A stretch of DNA of 21,377 bases from DAOTWY01 sp003696565 (GTDB taxonomy: Bacteria; Chloroflexota; Anaerolineae; Aggregatilineales; Phototrophicaceae), in assembly GCA_034435635.1 (NCBI GenBank), contig DAOTWY010000078.1:1-21377 (forward strand), given 5' to 3'. This document shows, piece after piece, positions 1 to 7,089 of this stretch. Numbering within the stretch: position 1 is the first letter of the stretch; each line of letters begins with the position of its first letter. The position numbers and the translations under genes were made by a program. Below the pieces are notes generated by a model, which saw nothing but the letters and a program-made list of their open reading frames with translations, made no database searches and was not told where the DNA came from.

Positions 1-5
1 GCCAT
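1..5 (-). CDS. Start codon of a divergent gene cut by the left edge
   Basis: On the minus strand an AGGAG Shine-Dalgarno lies three bases upstream of an ATG at 5-3, followed by GC at the window edge. The 98 bases between this ATG and the asparaginase start at 103 contain no other gene, so a divergent gene pair is likely. Only one codon is inside the window, so nothing can be said about the product. Confidence 0.3.
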
Positions 6-58
6 AATCTCCTGGAAGTTCATGGTTAATTGACTAATTAATCCAATGAACAATGCGC

Positions 59-64
59 TATAAT
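59..64 (+). promoter_or_regulatory. Perfect -10 hexamer (TATAAT) for the asparaginase gene
   Basis: TATAAT at 59-64 lies 39 bases before the ATG at 103. The only good -35 match, TTGACT at 30-35, is 23 bp upstream, too far for a standard sigma-70 spacing, so the promoter may need an activator or use a poor -35 at 36-41. An AT-rich inverted repeat, TTAATT/AATTAA at 26-31 and 36-41, overlaps this -35 region and could be an operator. Confidence 0.4.
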
Positions 65-102
65 AACCAATAAATTACCTTTATTAATCAAAGCAGGTTT
101 TT

Positions 103-1008
103 ATGACAACACCACGATTAATTTTACATGGTGGAGCAGGTCCCTGGGAAAAAGACAACCATGAGCAAGTTTTAGAAGGTATGCGGCAAGCCATTCAAAT
201 CGGTTGGGATATTCTTAAAAATGGAGGGACTGCCCTAGATGCGGTAGAACAAGCAACAATTATTTTAGAGGATCATCCTTTATTTGATGCTGGCGTTGGC
301 AGTTTTTTGAATGATCAGGGTGAAGTTGAGATGGATGCGCTTATCACCGATGGTGCAACGCGGGATTTTGGAGCGATTGCTGCTGTGACGCAAATTAAAA
401 ATCCGATCACCCTAGCACGCTTGATCATGACACGTACAAATCATCGCTTTTTTGTAGCAGATGGCGCAGAGCGGATTGCTGTGGAATTTGGAATGCAACT
501 TGTTCCAAACTTCACATTTATCACAGAAGAAGAATTTGACAATTTCAAAAAACGCTTGGCAAACCAGACTGCTATCGAGCCAGGTAGGGGAACGGTTGGT
601 GCCGTTGCATTAGACCAAAATGGAAATATCGCGAGTGCAACCTCAACCGGCGGCTCACCACATAAGAAAAAAGGGCGTGTTGGGGATGTTCCAATTTTTG
701 GTGCAGGGGGTTATGCAGATAACCGCTTTGGCGGTGCAAGTTCAACAGGAATTGGTGAAAATATCATGCGACATCTGCTATCTAAACATGCAGTAGATCT
801 TATCAGTAGTGGCGTACCAGCTCATGATGCAGCGGTGGCAGCGGTGGAAGCGGTTGCAAATAGTATTCCATCTCCAGAGGTGGGGGTGATCGTGTTAGAT
901 TCAAAAGGAAATCTAGGCGCGCATCATACCACAGCCCATATGCCCGTTGCATGGATTGATAAAGACGGCACGCCCCAGGTTAGCATGACCAAGCCTTATA
1001 ACATCTAA
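103..1008 (+). CDS. Isoaspartyl peptidase/L-asparaginase (Ntn-hydrolase, plant type)
   Basis: This 301-residue protein belongs to the N-terminal-nucleophile asparaginase family that hydrolyses beta-aspartyl (isoaspartyl) peptides and L-asparagine. The precursor normally cleaves itself before a threonine that becomes the nucleophile. Here that is Thr164 in GTVGAVA, preceded by the expected Gly163. The N-terminal HGGAG (9-13), STGG (181-184), the substrate-binding GRVGD (191-195) and GAGGYAD (200-206) are all in order, and the length is usual for the family. The signature around 213-220 reads SSTGIGEN where many relatives have a C/A-S/T-G-x-G-E form, a mild variation. There is no signal peptide, so the enzyme is cytoplasmic. 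The Shine-Dalgarno (GCAGG) is weak. The stop at 1006-1008 abuts a hairpin at 1013. The role is probably repair or recycling of isoaspartyl peptides. Confidence 0.93.
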   Translation: MTTPRLILHGGAGPWEKDNHEQVLEGMRQAIQIGWDILKNGGTALDAVEQATIILEDHPLFDAGVGSFLNDQGEVEMDALITDGATRDFGAIAAVTQIKNPITLARLIMTRTNHRFFVADGAERIAVEFGMQLVPNFTFITEEEFDNFKKRLANQTAIEPGRGTVGAVALDQNGNIASATSTGGSPHKKKGRVGDVPIFGAGGYADNRFGGASSTGIGENIMRHLLSKHAVDLISSGVPAHDAAVAAVEAVANSIPSPEVGVIVLDSKGNLGAHHTTAHMPVAWIDKDGTPQVSMTKPYNI

Positions 1009-1012
1009 AAAC

Positions 1013-1054
1013 TAAGACGGTACGCGGGGAATGACTAATTTGCGTACCGTCTTA
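1013..1054. terminator. 13-bp perfect hairpin; intrinsic terminator with its U-tract on the minus strand
   Basis: The arms at 1013-1025 and 1042-1054 are perfect complements of 13 bp around a 16-base loop. On the plus strand the hairpin starts four bases after the asparaginase stop but is followed by ATTCTG, a poor U-tract. On the minus strand it is followed by GTTTTTAG, a proper intrinsic-terminator tail that overlaps the asparaginase stop codon. It can serve both directions, but the asymmetry points to a minus-strand transcript arriving from beyond 1054. Confidence 0.75.
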
Positions 1055-1243
1055 ATTCTGAGTTGCGGGCAATTTGACTTCATACCCTTCAGCCCGCTAA
1101 AGTCACATCATCGCCTCAAGTTATCACTTTTCGGTCCTTTTTATGGTCACACTGCTCGTGCCGACCGGGATCATGATCGCGTCCGCCCCACTTATGAGTG
1201 TGATGTGACCCTGAACACTGTATACTCAGTCTATCTTTTCATT
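1055..1243 (-). ncRNA. Candidate structured RNA of unknown class
   Basis: The 379 bases between the asparaginase stop and the next gene hold no convincing protein gene. Several exact complementary pairs are seen: 1058-1063 with 1224-1229 (6 bp, closing the whole block), 1102-1110 with 1201-1209 (9 bp), 1145-1151 with 1204-1210 (7 bp, competing with the previous pair), 1132-1136 with 1163-1167 (5 bp), 1065-1070 with 1092-1097 (6 bp) and 1075-1080 with 1100-1105 (6 bp). The last two interleave as an H-type pseudoknot. The block is visibly richer in GC than the AT-rich DNA after it. The minus strand is preferred because a TATGAT -10 box lies at 1255-1250 and a terminator with five Us follows at 1054-1013. 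I found none of the signatures I know for tmRNA, RNase P, SRP RNA or cobalamin riboswitches. A 6S-like RNA is not excluded. Confidence 0.4.
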
Positions 1244-1249
1244 TAAGTT

Positions 1250-1255
1250 ATCATA
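1250..1255 (-). promoter_or_regulatory. Candidate -10 box (TATGAT) for the minus-strand RNA
   Basis: Read on the minus strand, 1255-1250 is TATGAT, one mismatch from consensus, giving a predicted start near 1243. The -35 position, about 17 bp upstream, is ATCACA, a poor match that lies inside the CRP-like palindrome. This is the arrangement expected of an activator-dependent or factor-repressed promoter. Confidence 0.3.
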
Positions 1256-1271
1256 CATTATTGCTTTATTC

Positions 1272-1289
1272 TTGTGATTTATATCACAA
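1272..1289. promoter_or_regulatory. CRP/FNR-superfamily type palindrome
   Basis: TTGTGATTTATATCACAA is an 18-bp palindrome with 7-bp arms. It contains TGTGA-N6-TCACA at 1273-1288, which is the consensus of the E. coli CRP site. It lies 99 bp before the DUF3095 gene start at 1388 and about 38 bp upstream of the predicted start of the minus-strand RNA. What is seen is the palindrome. That a CRP-family regulator binds it is inference, since binding specificity in this phylum may differ. Confidence 0.5.
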
Positions 1290-1387
1290 TTAATACATTA
1301 CTTTTGTCACTCCAATGTGTAATTAATCTTCGTTTTAGCCATTTATTATATGCTCTACTAAGATGACATTATAAAGGGCTAATTAGC

Positions 1388-2512
1388 ATGACATTCTACA
1401 CTCAAATCCCACCTATTGATAACATCTCACAAATTATTGACCCTGCTCATTATTACGATGTTCCGGCTGATTGGTACATTGCCGCGACAGATGTTAAAGG
1501 CTCAACACAAGCTGTTGCTAATGGAAACTATAAAGAAGTCAATGCTGTTGCAGCAGCAAGTATCACAGCTTTACTAAACTTAGCACCTAACCAAGATTTA
1601 CCCTTTGTATTTGGTGGTGATGGTGCCACTATACTTGTGCCGCCGCATATCCTTACCGAAACAAAACAAGCGTTAGTTGCTACCCGCAAAATGGCAAAAG
1701 ATCAATTTAATTTAACGTTACGTGTCGGTATTATCCCCGTAAAAGATGTTCTGGTAGCTGGGCATCGTATTCGAGTAGCACGCTTACAAATGTCTGATAA
1801 TTTTCAGCAGGCAATTTTTAGCGGCGGCGGTTTAACCTTTGCAGAAACATTACTTAAAACAAGCCAGCAATATATCCTAGATGAGATAGACAATCCAGTC
1901 GCCGATTTTTCCGGCTTTGAATGTCGTTGGAATCCCATCCCTAGCCGTTATGAAGAAACAATCAGCCTGATGATTATGGCGTTAGAGGATGAGCAAGTCT
2001 ATGCGGAAGTTTTAAATCATATCCAAATAATCTACGGAGATGCCGCCCAACGTCATCCTATTATCAAAGAAAATTTACATCTTGCTCTCCGTCCTGATAA
2101 GTTATCTGTTGAATCACGTGTTCGAAAGCAAACACGGCATTGGAAACAGTTGTTTAAAATGTGGCAAGGTTCATTAAAAGCATGGATCGCTATGCGTTTC
2201 AACATTCAAGGATGGGGACGTTATAAAGATATATTTTTAGGTGCAACTGATCATGAAAAATTTGACGATACCCTACGGATGACAATTTCCGGTACCAAAC
2301 AACAACGTCAAAGGCTTGAAGAAAAGCTCAATCAACTTTATCAACAAAAAAGACTGGTTTATGGCATACATGCCTCACAGCGCGCATTGGTGACCTGTAT
2401 CGTTTTTGATTATTTTGGCAGACAAGTTCACTTTGTCGATGGCGAAGATGGTGGTTACACCCTCGCTGCACGTCAAATGAAAGAGCGTCTAAATCAACTC
2501 TCTGGACATTAA
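1388..2512 (+). CDS. DUF3095 family protein, class III nucleotidyl cyclase-like
   Basis: This 374-residue soluble protein matches the DUF3095 family. The N-terminal half looks like a class III adenylyl/guanylyl cyclase fold. ATDVKGST (33-40) corresponds to the first metal-aspartate motif (Asp35), GGDG (76-79) to the second (Asp78), and the 43-residue spacing is what cyclases show. LRVGI (111-115) and VARLQ (130-134) follow in the usual order. The C-terminal half (about 190-374) carries the family's own conserved end, with FDDTLRM near 295 and HFVDGEDGGY shortly before the end. Catalysis and product are not established for this family as far as I know. The start has an AAGG 11 bases upstream. 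A CRP-type palindrome sits 99 bp before it. The last 24 bases overlap the convergent gene ending at 2489. Confidence 0.8.
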   Translation: MTFYTQIPPIDNISQIIDPAHYYDVPADWYIAATDVKGSTQAVANGNYKEVNAVAAASITALLNLAPNQDLPFVFGGDGATILVPPHILTETKQALVATRKMAKDQFNLTLRVGIIPVKDVLVAGHRIRVARLQMSDNFQQAIFSGGGLTFAETLLKTSQQYILDEIDNPVADFSGFECRWNPIPSRYEETISLMIMALEDEQVYAEVLNHIQIIYGDAAQRHPIIKENLHLALRPDKLSVESRVRKQTRHWKQLFKMWQGSLKAWIAMRFNIQGWGRYKDIFLGATDHEKFDDTLRMTISGTKQQRQRLEEKLNQLYQQKRLVYGIHASQRALVTCIVFDYFGRQVHFVDGEDGGYTLAARQMKERLNQLSGH

Positions 2513-3049
2513 AATAATCAGCACAGACCAGCATAAAAACGTCACCATATACGCAATTGCCTGCCTTTCGGTTACTTTAAACGTGCCTAAATTAGCAACG
2601 AGGATTAATATACCCACCCCAATAACCCATAAGAGTAGCGAATATGGATGTAATTGTCCCACAACAGGAATGATTGACATTGGGATAAGCATTAGCCACA
2701 ACCAATCTGGTATAAATTGTTGTATTGCGTTAACACGATGCGCTCTATCCGCTTCATATTGCCGCCTACGGCGGAAAATCATCGCTGGTTCATCCAATGT
2801 TCTTGAAGCCTGACGATACGATTTTGGTTTTAGGGCTGGCTTACCATCTACCATCAAGCGGTATCCACCCTCTATTGTAGGAATAATGTCACAATCGTGC
2901 TGCCCAATCATAAACGCATATTGAATACCACGTGCCCCATGTTTCATCACTGCCTGAACAGGCATTACATTGACACTAATCTCACCATTTTGCGGATTAA
3001 AGCGAATGTTATAAGTCGTTCGCTCAAGCTCTATTTGCCAATTGAGCAT
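2489..3049 (-). CDS. Small membrane protein, three predicted helices, unknown function
   Basis: I do not recognise this 186-residue protein. Residues 1-75 are soluble and beta-rich in look, residues 80-106 are highly charged with an RRRR run at 93-96, and three hydrophobic segments follow at about 115-131, 137-154 and 164-181. The order suggests an N-terminal cytoplasmic or ligand-binding part anchored by a C-terminal membrane bundle. It starts six bases after the stop of the double-VWA gene, with its GAGG Shine-Dalgarno inside that gene's last codons, so the two are almost certainly cotranscribed and may act together at the membrane. Its last 24 bases overlap the convergent DUF3095 gene. Confidence 0.72.
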   Translation of the reverse strand: MLNWQIELERTTYNIRFNPQNGEISVNVMPVQAVMKHGARGIQYAFMIGQHDCDIIPTIEGGYRLMVDGKPALKPKSYRQASRTLDEPAMIFRRRRQYEADRAHRVNAIQQFIPDWLWLMLIPMSIIPVVGQLHPYSLLLWVIGVGILILVANLGTFKVTERQAIAYMVTFLCWSVLIILMSRELI

Positions 3050-3055
3050 ATTCCG

Positions 3056-5914
3056 TTAATCCTCACGCTTACGTCGTTTTTTCAACAATTTTGCGCCGAG
3101 ATTGTCATGTGCTACATCGTCATCAAGTCGTGGCTGAATACCCAGTTGCCCAATAGATTTATGTGGTGCATCCCTAGAAGGCATCACCGGACGCGACATT
3201 AAATCTGTTAAATGCTCTTTTACAGTATTCTGTTTTGTTGCACTCCGTGCACGATCTCGCGCTTGCTTCAAGCTAGATAAACGCTCTGCTTGTGTTTCGT
3301 CAACCCGCCTACCCCAAACCCAACGATAGAAGCGCACTAAATCCGTCTGGGTCAGCAATAACCGCCTCACGGCAATATCAAACGGCAATAACATCATTGC
3401 TGCGAATACTAGCCAATGCCATATAGGTTGTTTGGAATCTGCTGTTTTAATATTATGCAAAAAAACTGCATCAGGTATAGCAGCCAGATCACGCCCGTTT
3501 GTTAAATTTGCCATTGATGCCAGCAAATCTGTATCAACTTCACGAATGGCATACTCAGCAGAGTAACTCATTACCCACCCGGTAGTTTGAGACAAGATCA
3601 AATCTGTTTGTGTATTTTCCACGGGTGCAACCCGTAAAAAATACGCGCCTTCATTTTCTGGCACAAAACTGCCCTCATAGCGACCAGGTGCAACTTGCCT
3701 GAGTTGAACACGCTGTGCAGAACTATCTCCACTATAAACAACACTGGCTTGTAAATCTAACCCATTGAGGAATAACCCCGCATTATCACGCGCATCTACC
3801 ACAATTCGCGCCAGGTTATCATCCATAATAACTTGTGTTTCCAAATTCTGGTTAGTGCGTTCTGTGATTGTCCAGCGTATAGCTTGGCTCCAAAAAGTTG
3901 GGTATCCATCCCAATTCACCCAGTCTGCCCCCCAACGAGATGTAGCATCGCTCATAAATGCCACAGTACGCCCTAAACCATATTGCCAAGCAGCCAAAAT
4001 AGGATCACTATAGGGTTCGGGTCCACGTAAAATAATTTGCGCAGTTGGCTTGGCGGTTGTCGTCACATATCCATAGAGCTGAGGCGTAGCATCAATGCCC
4101 TGCATAATGGGATGAACTGCCGTTAAAACAGGTGCAAAGGAGTTTTCTTGAATATAAGTCCGGGTGGCTAAAACAGCTTCAACAGTAAAAATTCGCGGAA
4201 TTTCATCAGCATCTTCAACGTTATGATAATATCCTTGCCCCGCATCCGCCATTTCTTGTAAGAACGGGGCTTCATATCCTCCAATAGAAATTACTGATGT
4301 TGTAACTCCCGCCTCCTCATTTAAACGCCCTACAAGCTCCACCATATTCCCCTGATCAGCCCCACCGTCTGTCAGTAGGATAATATGTTTACGCTCTGAC
4401 TCTTCTAAAACAATCTCATCTGAGACTAACCGCATACCCGTGATGATACTAGTGCCGCCACTTGCTCGTAGTGTTGCCACTAGTCGTTGTAATGTATCAC
4501 GATTTTGTACATCTTGAAGCGGCGCAATCCAATAAGCATCATTGTCAAACGAAACCACACCTGCGCGGTCTGTCGGTTGTAAATACTCCAACGAGCGAAT
4601 AATAGCTTCCTTAGCTAGGTCAATATATTGTATGCCACTAGGAGAAACAGACCCCATACTACCAGAACGGTCAATCACATATGCAATTGTCAATTGAGGT
4701 AATCGTTGTTGATCTTTTATTTGCATCTCAACTGGCAAAATATCTTCCAAAGGCGTTTGGAAATACCAGCCCGGACCATAAGAGTTAGGTCCGCCAACAG
4801 CAACCACCCCACCACCCAAATCGCTCACATATGTCGCCAATGTTTCAAGGCGTTGTTCAGGGATATTTAAAGCCGAGACGTTGACCAAAACCACACTATC
4901 ATACTCAGCTAGCGCACCGACCTGAGCAGGTAACTGATTAGGCGTAATCACATCAACCCGCAAGCCGGCATCAACTAAAGCTGGGACGATATAGCGTGTC
5001 TCCTCTACACCACCATCAACAACCAACACTGTAGGAACAGCTTCTACCAAACTATATGCTGATAGTCGATTATTCTCCTCAAACCCATCTTCACCTAATG
5101 GATTGACCTGTACAAGAAAATCACGAAAGCCAGATGTGCCACTCCGTAATCGCAAAGTATAACTGCTAATGCCTTGTTGCAGTTCAAGAATCTGCTGATA
5201 GACTGGTTCTCCGCCAGAAGACACAATCACTTCAGCCTGTGTGGTCTCCTCCGAAGCAATTGTGACAACTAAATTAAACTCCTGGTTTTCATTTAAGACG
5301 GTGGGAACATCAACACGCTGAACCTGGACTTCTGGCGTAGGGGGGCGCGTAAATTGAACATAACTAATTTCAACATTGTTAGCAGTTGCTAACTGGGCGG
5401 CAGATAGCGCATCCCCAGTAGTAGGTTGTCCGTCGGTCAAGATAACAATACGCCGTGCGGTATCACTGGGCAACAAGCCTAACGCTGTACGAATCGCATT
5501 CTCATAATCTGTATGACCAGTTTGCACAGGAACAACATTAATTGGTGCAAGCTCTCTTGCAGAACTCACTGACCGTGCAATCTGTGCATCACCAGCAAAC
5601 ACAATGACACCAACTAAGTCATCTGGAGCTTTATGATTCAAGCTTGTTTCAATATATTGTAGCGCACTTAAACGTGCTTGCGTCCCCATACTATCAGAAA
5701 AATCAACCAGAAAAACAACAGCCAATCGCTCTGATGACTGAACAACTTGAACACCTGCTAATGCCAAAACCAACAACGTAATGATCAGACTACGCAGTAT
5801 AAGGCTTACACTATCCCGCACACGCCGAAAACGATGACGTGGCATCCCCCAATAACCGATAATTGCCAGTAAAACTGGTAAAAGCAACAGCAGCAACGGA
5901 CTTGTAATTGTCAT
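3056..5914 (-). CDS. Membrane protein with two von Willebrand A domains and a GATase-like domain
   Basis: This 952-residue protein has hydrophobic segments near 5-22 and 36-56, then VWA domain 1 (about 66-190; MIDAS D71-F-S73-D-S75 and TDG 160-162). A glutamine-amidotransferase-like domain follows (about 295-400, without a visible nucleophilic cysteine in AVGGPNSYG). VWA domain 2 (about 408-590) has MIDAS D415-R-S417-G-S419, T488 and TDG 515-517. A WQYGLGRTVAF block (643-653) is typical of bacterial BatA/DUF1355-like proteins. A last helix spans about 832-849 and the tail is basic (KKRRKR near the end). Both metal sites look intact, so it probably binds protein partners outside the membrane and signals or assembles through them. 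The partner is unknown. The start has an AGG six bases upstream. Its own promoter precedes it, and the 186-residue membrane protein follows in the same operon. Confidence 0.88.
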   Translation of the reverse strand: MTITSPLLLLLLPVLLAIIGYWGMPRHRFRRVRDSVSLILRSLIITLLVLALAGVQVVQSSERLAVVFLVDFSDSMGTQARLSALQYIETSLNHKAPDDLVGVIVFAGDAQIARSVSSARELAPINVVPVQTGHTDYENAIRTALGLLPSDTARRIVILTDGQPTTGDALSAAQLATANNVEISYVQFTRPPTPEVQVQRVDVPTVLNENQEFNLVVTIASEETTQAEVIVSSGGEPVYQQILELQQGISSYTLRLRSGTSGFRDFLVQVNPLGEDGFEENNRLSAYSLVEAVPTVLVVDGGVEETRYIVPALVDAGLRVDVITPNQLPAQVGALAEYDSVVLVNVSALNIPEQRLETLATYVSDLGGGVVAVGGPNSYGPGWYFQTPLEDILPVEMQIKDQQRLPQLTIAYVIDRSGSMGSVSPSGIQYIDLAKEAIIRSLEYLQPTDRAGVVSFDNDAYWIAPLQDVQNRDTLQRLVATLRASGGTSIITGMRLVSDEIVLEESERKHIILLTDGGADQGNMVELVGRLNEEAGVTTSVISIGGYEAPFLQEMADAGQGYYHNVEDADEIPRIFTVEAVLATRTYIQENSFAPVLTAVHPIMQGIDATPQLYGYVTTTAKPTAQIILRGPEPYSDPILAAWQYGLGRTVAFMSDATSRWGADWVNWDGYPTFWSQAIRWTITERTNQNLETQVIMDDNLARIVVDARDNAGLFLNGLDLQASVVYSGDSSAQRVQLRQVAPGRYEGSFVPENEGAYFLRVAPVENTQTDLILSQTTGWVMSYSAEYAIREVDTDLLASMANLTNGRDLAAIPDAVFLHNIKTADSKQPIWHWLVFAAMMLLPFDIAVRRLLLTQTDLVRFYRWVWGRRVDETQAERLSSLKQARDRARSATKQNTVKEHLTDLMSRPVMPSRDAPHKSIGQLGIQPRLDDDVAHDNLGAKLLKKRRKRED

Positions 5915-5947
5915 AGCTGACCTGACTTATTCAAACACACATCTTCT

Positions 5948-5977
5948 ATTGTAACGTTTGCTGCATCCTAATGCGAA
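5948..5977 (-). promoter_or_regulatory. Candidate promoter for the double-VWA operon
   Basis: On the minus strand TTCGCA (5977-5972) and TACAAT (5953-5948) are separated by 18 bp. The predicted start near 5941 leaves a 27-base leader before the ATG at 5914. The -10 region reads CGTTACAATAG, the same 11 bases that precede the orphan antitoxin gene at 18159-18169. Confidence 0.4.
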
Positions 5978-5983
5978 ATTGTT

Positions 5984-6033
5984 AAATTGATGTGGATGAA
6001 ACACACTAAACAGTGGTGTATAAAGATCAATTT
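5984..6033 (-). terminator. Stem-loop after the azl operon, possible weak terminator
   Basis: AAATTGAT (5984-5991) and ATCAATTT (6026-6033) form an 8-bp outer stem. CACT/AGTG (6004-6007/6012-6015) forms an inner one around AAAC. It lies between the azlD stop and the promoter of the next minus-strand gene, where a terminator is expected. On the minus strand it is followed by AACAATTT rather than a clean U-tract. Confidence 0.35.
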
Positions 6034-6061
6034 CATGACGACAACACAATTACAACAGTAT

Positions 6062-6370
6062 TTATGTACTGAGCAACAAAAAGACAATCATACCGAGTAA
6101 GATTGTCCACAGTAGGTTTTTGGTGCGCCATGCGACAATGATGCTGATCATCCCCGCCATCAGATGTGCGTTATTAAGGCTTATGTCTAAGGTATCATTT
6201 GGCATAAACATCTCTGGTACGATAATTGCCGTCAGCACGGCAATTGGTACATACTTTAACAGATGAAGAAGTGGTTGTGGGAGTTGAGTCCGCCCAGCAA
6301 TTACCATTGGTGGGTAACGAGATGTGAATGTCGCTACGAACATGCCCAAGATCAACAAAGCCTGATTCAT
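6062..6370 (-). CDS. azlD: AzlD-family membrane protein, small subunit of amino-acid exporter
   Basis: This 102-residue, very hydrophobic protein has four predicted helices and the usual AzlD length and opening. The TSRYPPMVIAG stretch (16-26) resembles the conserved arginine-containing loop of the family. AzlD works with AzlC as a two-part exporter of branched-chain and related amino acids, first known from azaleucine resistance in Bacillus. It overlaps the end of azlC by four bases (ATGA), so translational coupling is likely. Confidence 0.88.
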   Translation of the reverse strand: MNQALLILGMFVATFTSRYPPMVIAGRTQLPQPLLHLLKYVPIAVLTAIIVPEMFMPNDTLDISLNNAHLMAGMISIIVAWRTKNLLWTILLGMIVFLLLST

Positions 6371-7089
6371 GTTGTTTTTTCCACTCTTTTGGATGTGTCA
6401 ATCATATACGTCTCAACAAAATAGCCAGCGAGCATCCCAATGATAGCAGCGATAACTAACCCTAAGCGGTGTGGTATACCATCTAGCAATAATGCGCTGA
6501 ATCCAGCAACAATTGCGCAAACCAGCAGAGGGCGATTAATAACTAAAGGGACAACAATGCCAATAAATGTCACAACCATCGCAAAATCTAACCCCCACTC
6601 TGCTACCCCTTCAAGTTGGCTGCCAGCGATAATGCCAATCATCGTACAAAGCTGCCAGTTTGTATACATGGCAACAGCTGAACCGAGAAAATACCAATGT
6701 TTATGCGCTATGTCATCTGCACGAGCATAACGGCGAATGACAACAGCATAAGTCTCATCAGTAAGCCAAAAAGCCAGTGGAAGGAGCCATCGTTGAGATA
6801 ACTGCCGAACATATACACCAAGCGAAGCTCCGTATAGCACATGACGCACGTTGACAATCCACGTTGTCAAGACGATAAGGGCAATACCAGCATTTTGTGC
6901 CAACAGACCCGCTGCAATAAATTGCGCCGAACCAGCAAACACAAATAACGACATTCCAATTGTTGCTGCCGGTGATAATCCCGCTTCCGTCACACCTAAC
7001 ACGCCAAAAGCAATTCCAAATGGGATTGCCCCAATAATAAGCGGCAAAGTATCTTTGACACCATTAATAAATTCACTTCTGTGTGGCAT
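6367..7089 (-). CDS. azlC: AzlC-family permease, large subunit of amino-acid exporter
   Basis: Multi-pass membrane protein of about 240 residues with the AzlC signature: IGAIPFGIAFG near the start, then SLFVFAGSAQFIAAGLL, WIVNVRHVLYG and FWLTDETYAV. I place the start at 7089 (MPHRSEF), not at the in-frame ATG at 7188, which would run 116 bases into the upstream gene. The 7089 start has a GGAG four bases upstream and gives a standard AzlC N-terminus. It overlaps the C-S lyase gene by 17 bases and overlaps azlD by four, so the three genes form one tight operon. The AzlCD pair is expected to export an amino acid, and its neighbour suggests a sulfur or branched-chain amino acid. Confidence 0.9.
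   Translation of the reverse strand: MPHRSEFINGVKDTLPLIIGAIPFGIAFGVLGVTEAGLSPAATIGMSLFVFAGSAQFIAAGLLAQNAGIALIVLTTWIVNVRHVLYGASLGVYVRQLSQRWLLPLAFWLTDETYAVVIRRYARADDIAHKHWYFLGSAVAMYTNWQLCTMIGIIAGSQLEGVAEWGLDFAMVVTFIGIVVPLVINRPLLVCAIVAGFSALLLDGIPHRLGLVIAAIIGMLAGYFVETYMIDTSKRVEKTT

Noticed and set aside
30..64. TTGACT and TATAAT as a standard promoter pair
   Set aside because: The spacer is 23 bp, outside the 16-19 bp that sigma-70 promoters use; only the -10 is kept.
1012..1083. Short minus-strand frame of 23 codons starting after AAGGGT, inside the candidate RNA
   Set aside because: The start is well placed, but the frame crosses the pseudoknot and terminator, and the peptide shows no recognisable feature. 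Chance is more likely.
1031..1246. 71-codon plus-strand reading frame
   Set aside because: It starts inside the terminator loop, has no ribosome site, resembles no family and overlaps the structured block.
3056..5914. Active glutamine amidotransferase inside the VWA protein
   Set aside because: The nucleophile elbow reads AVGGPNSYG, with no cysteine, so the domain is probably structural.
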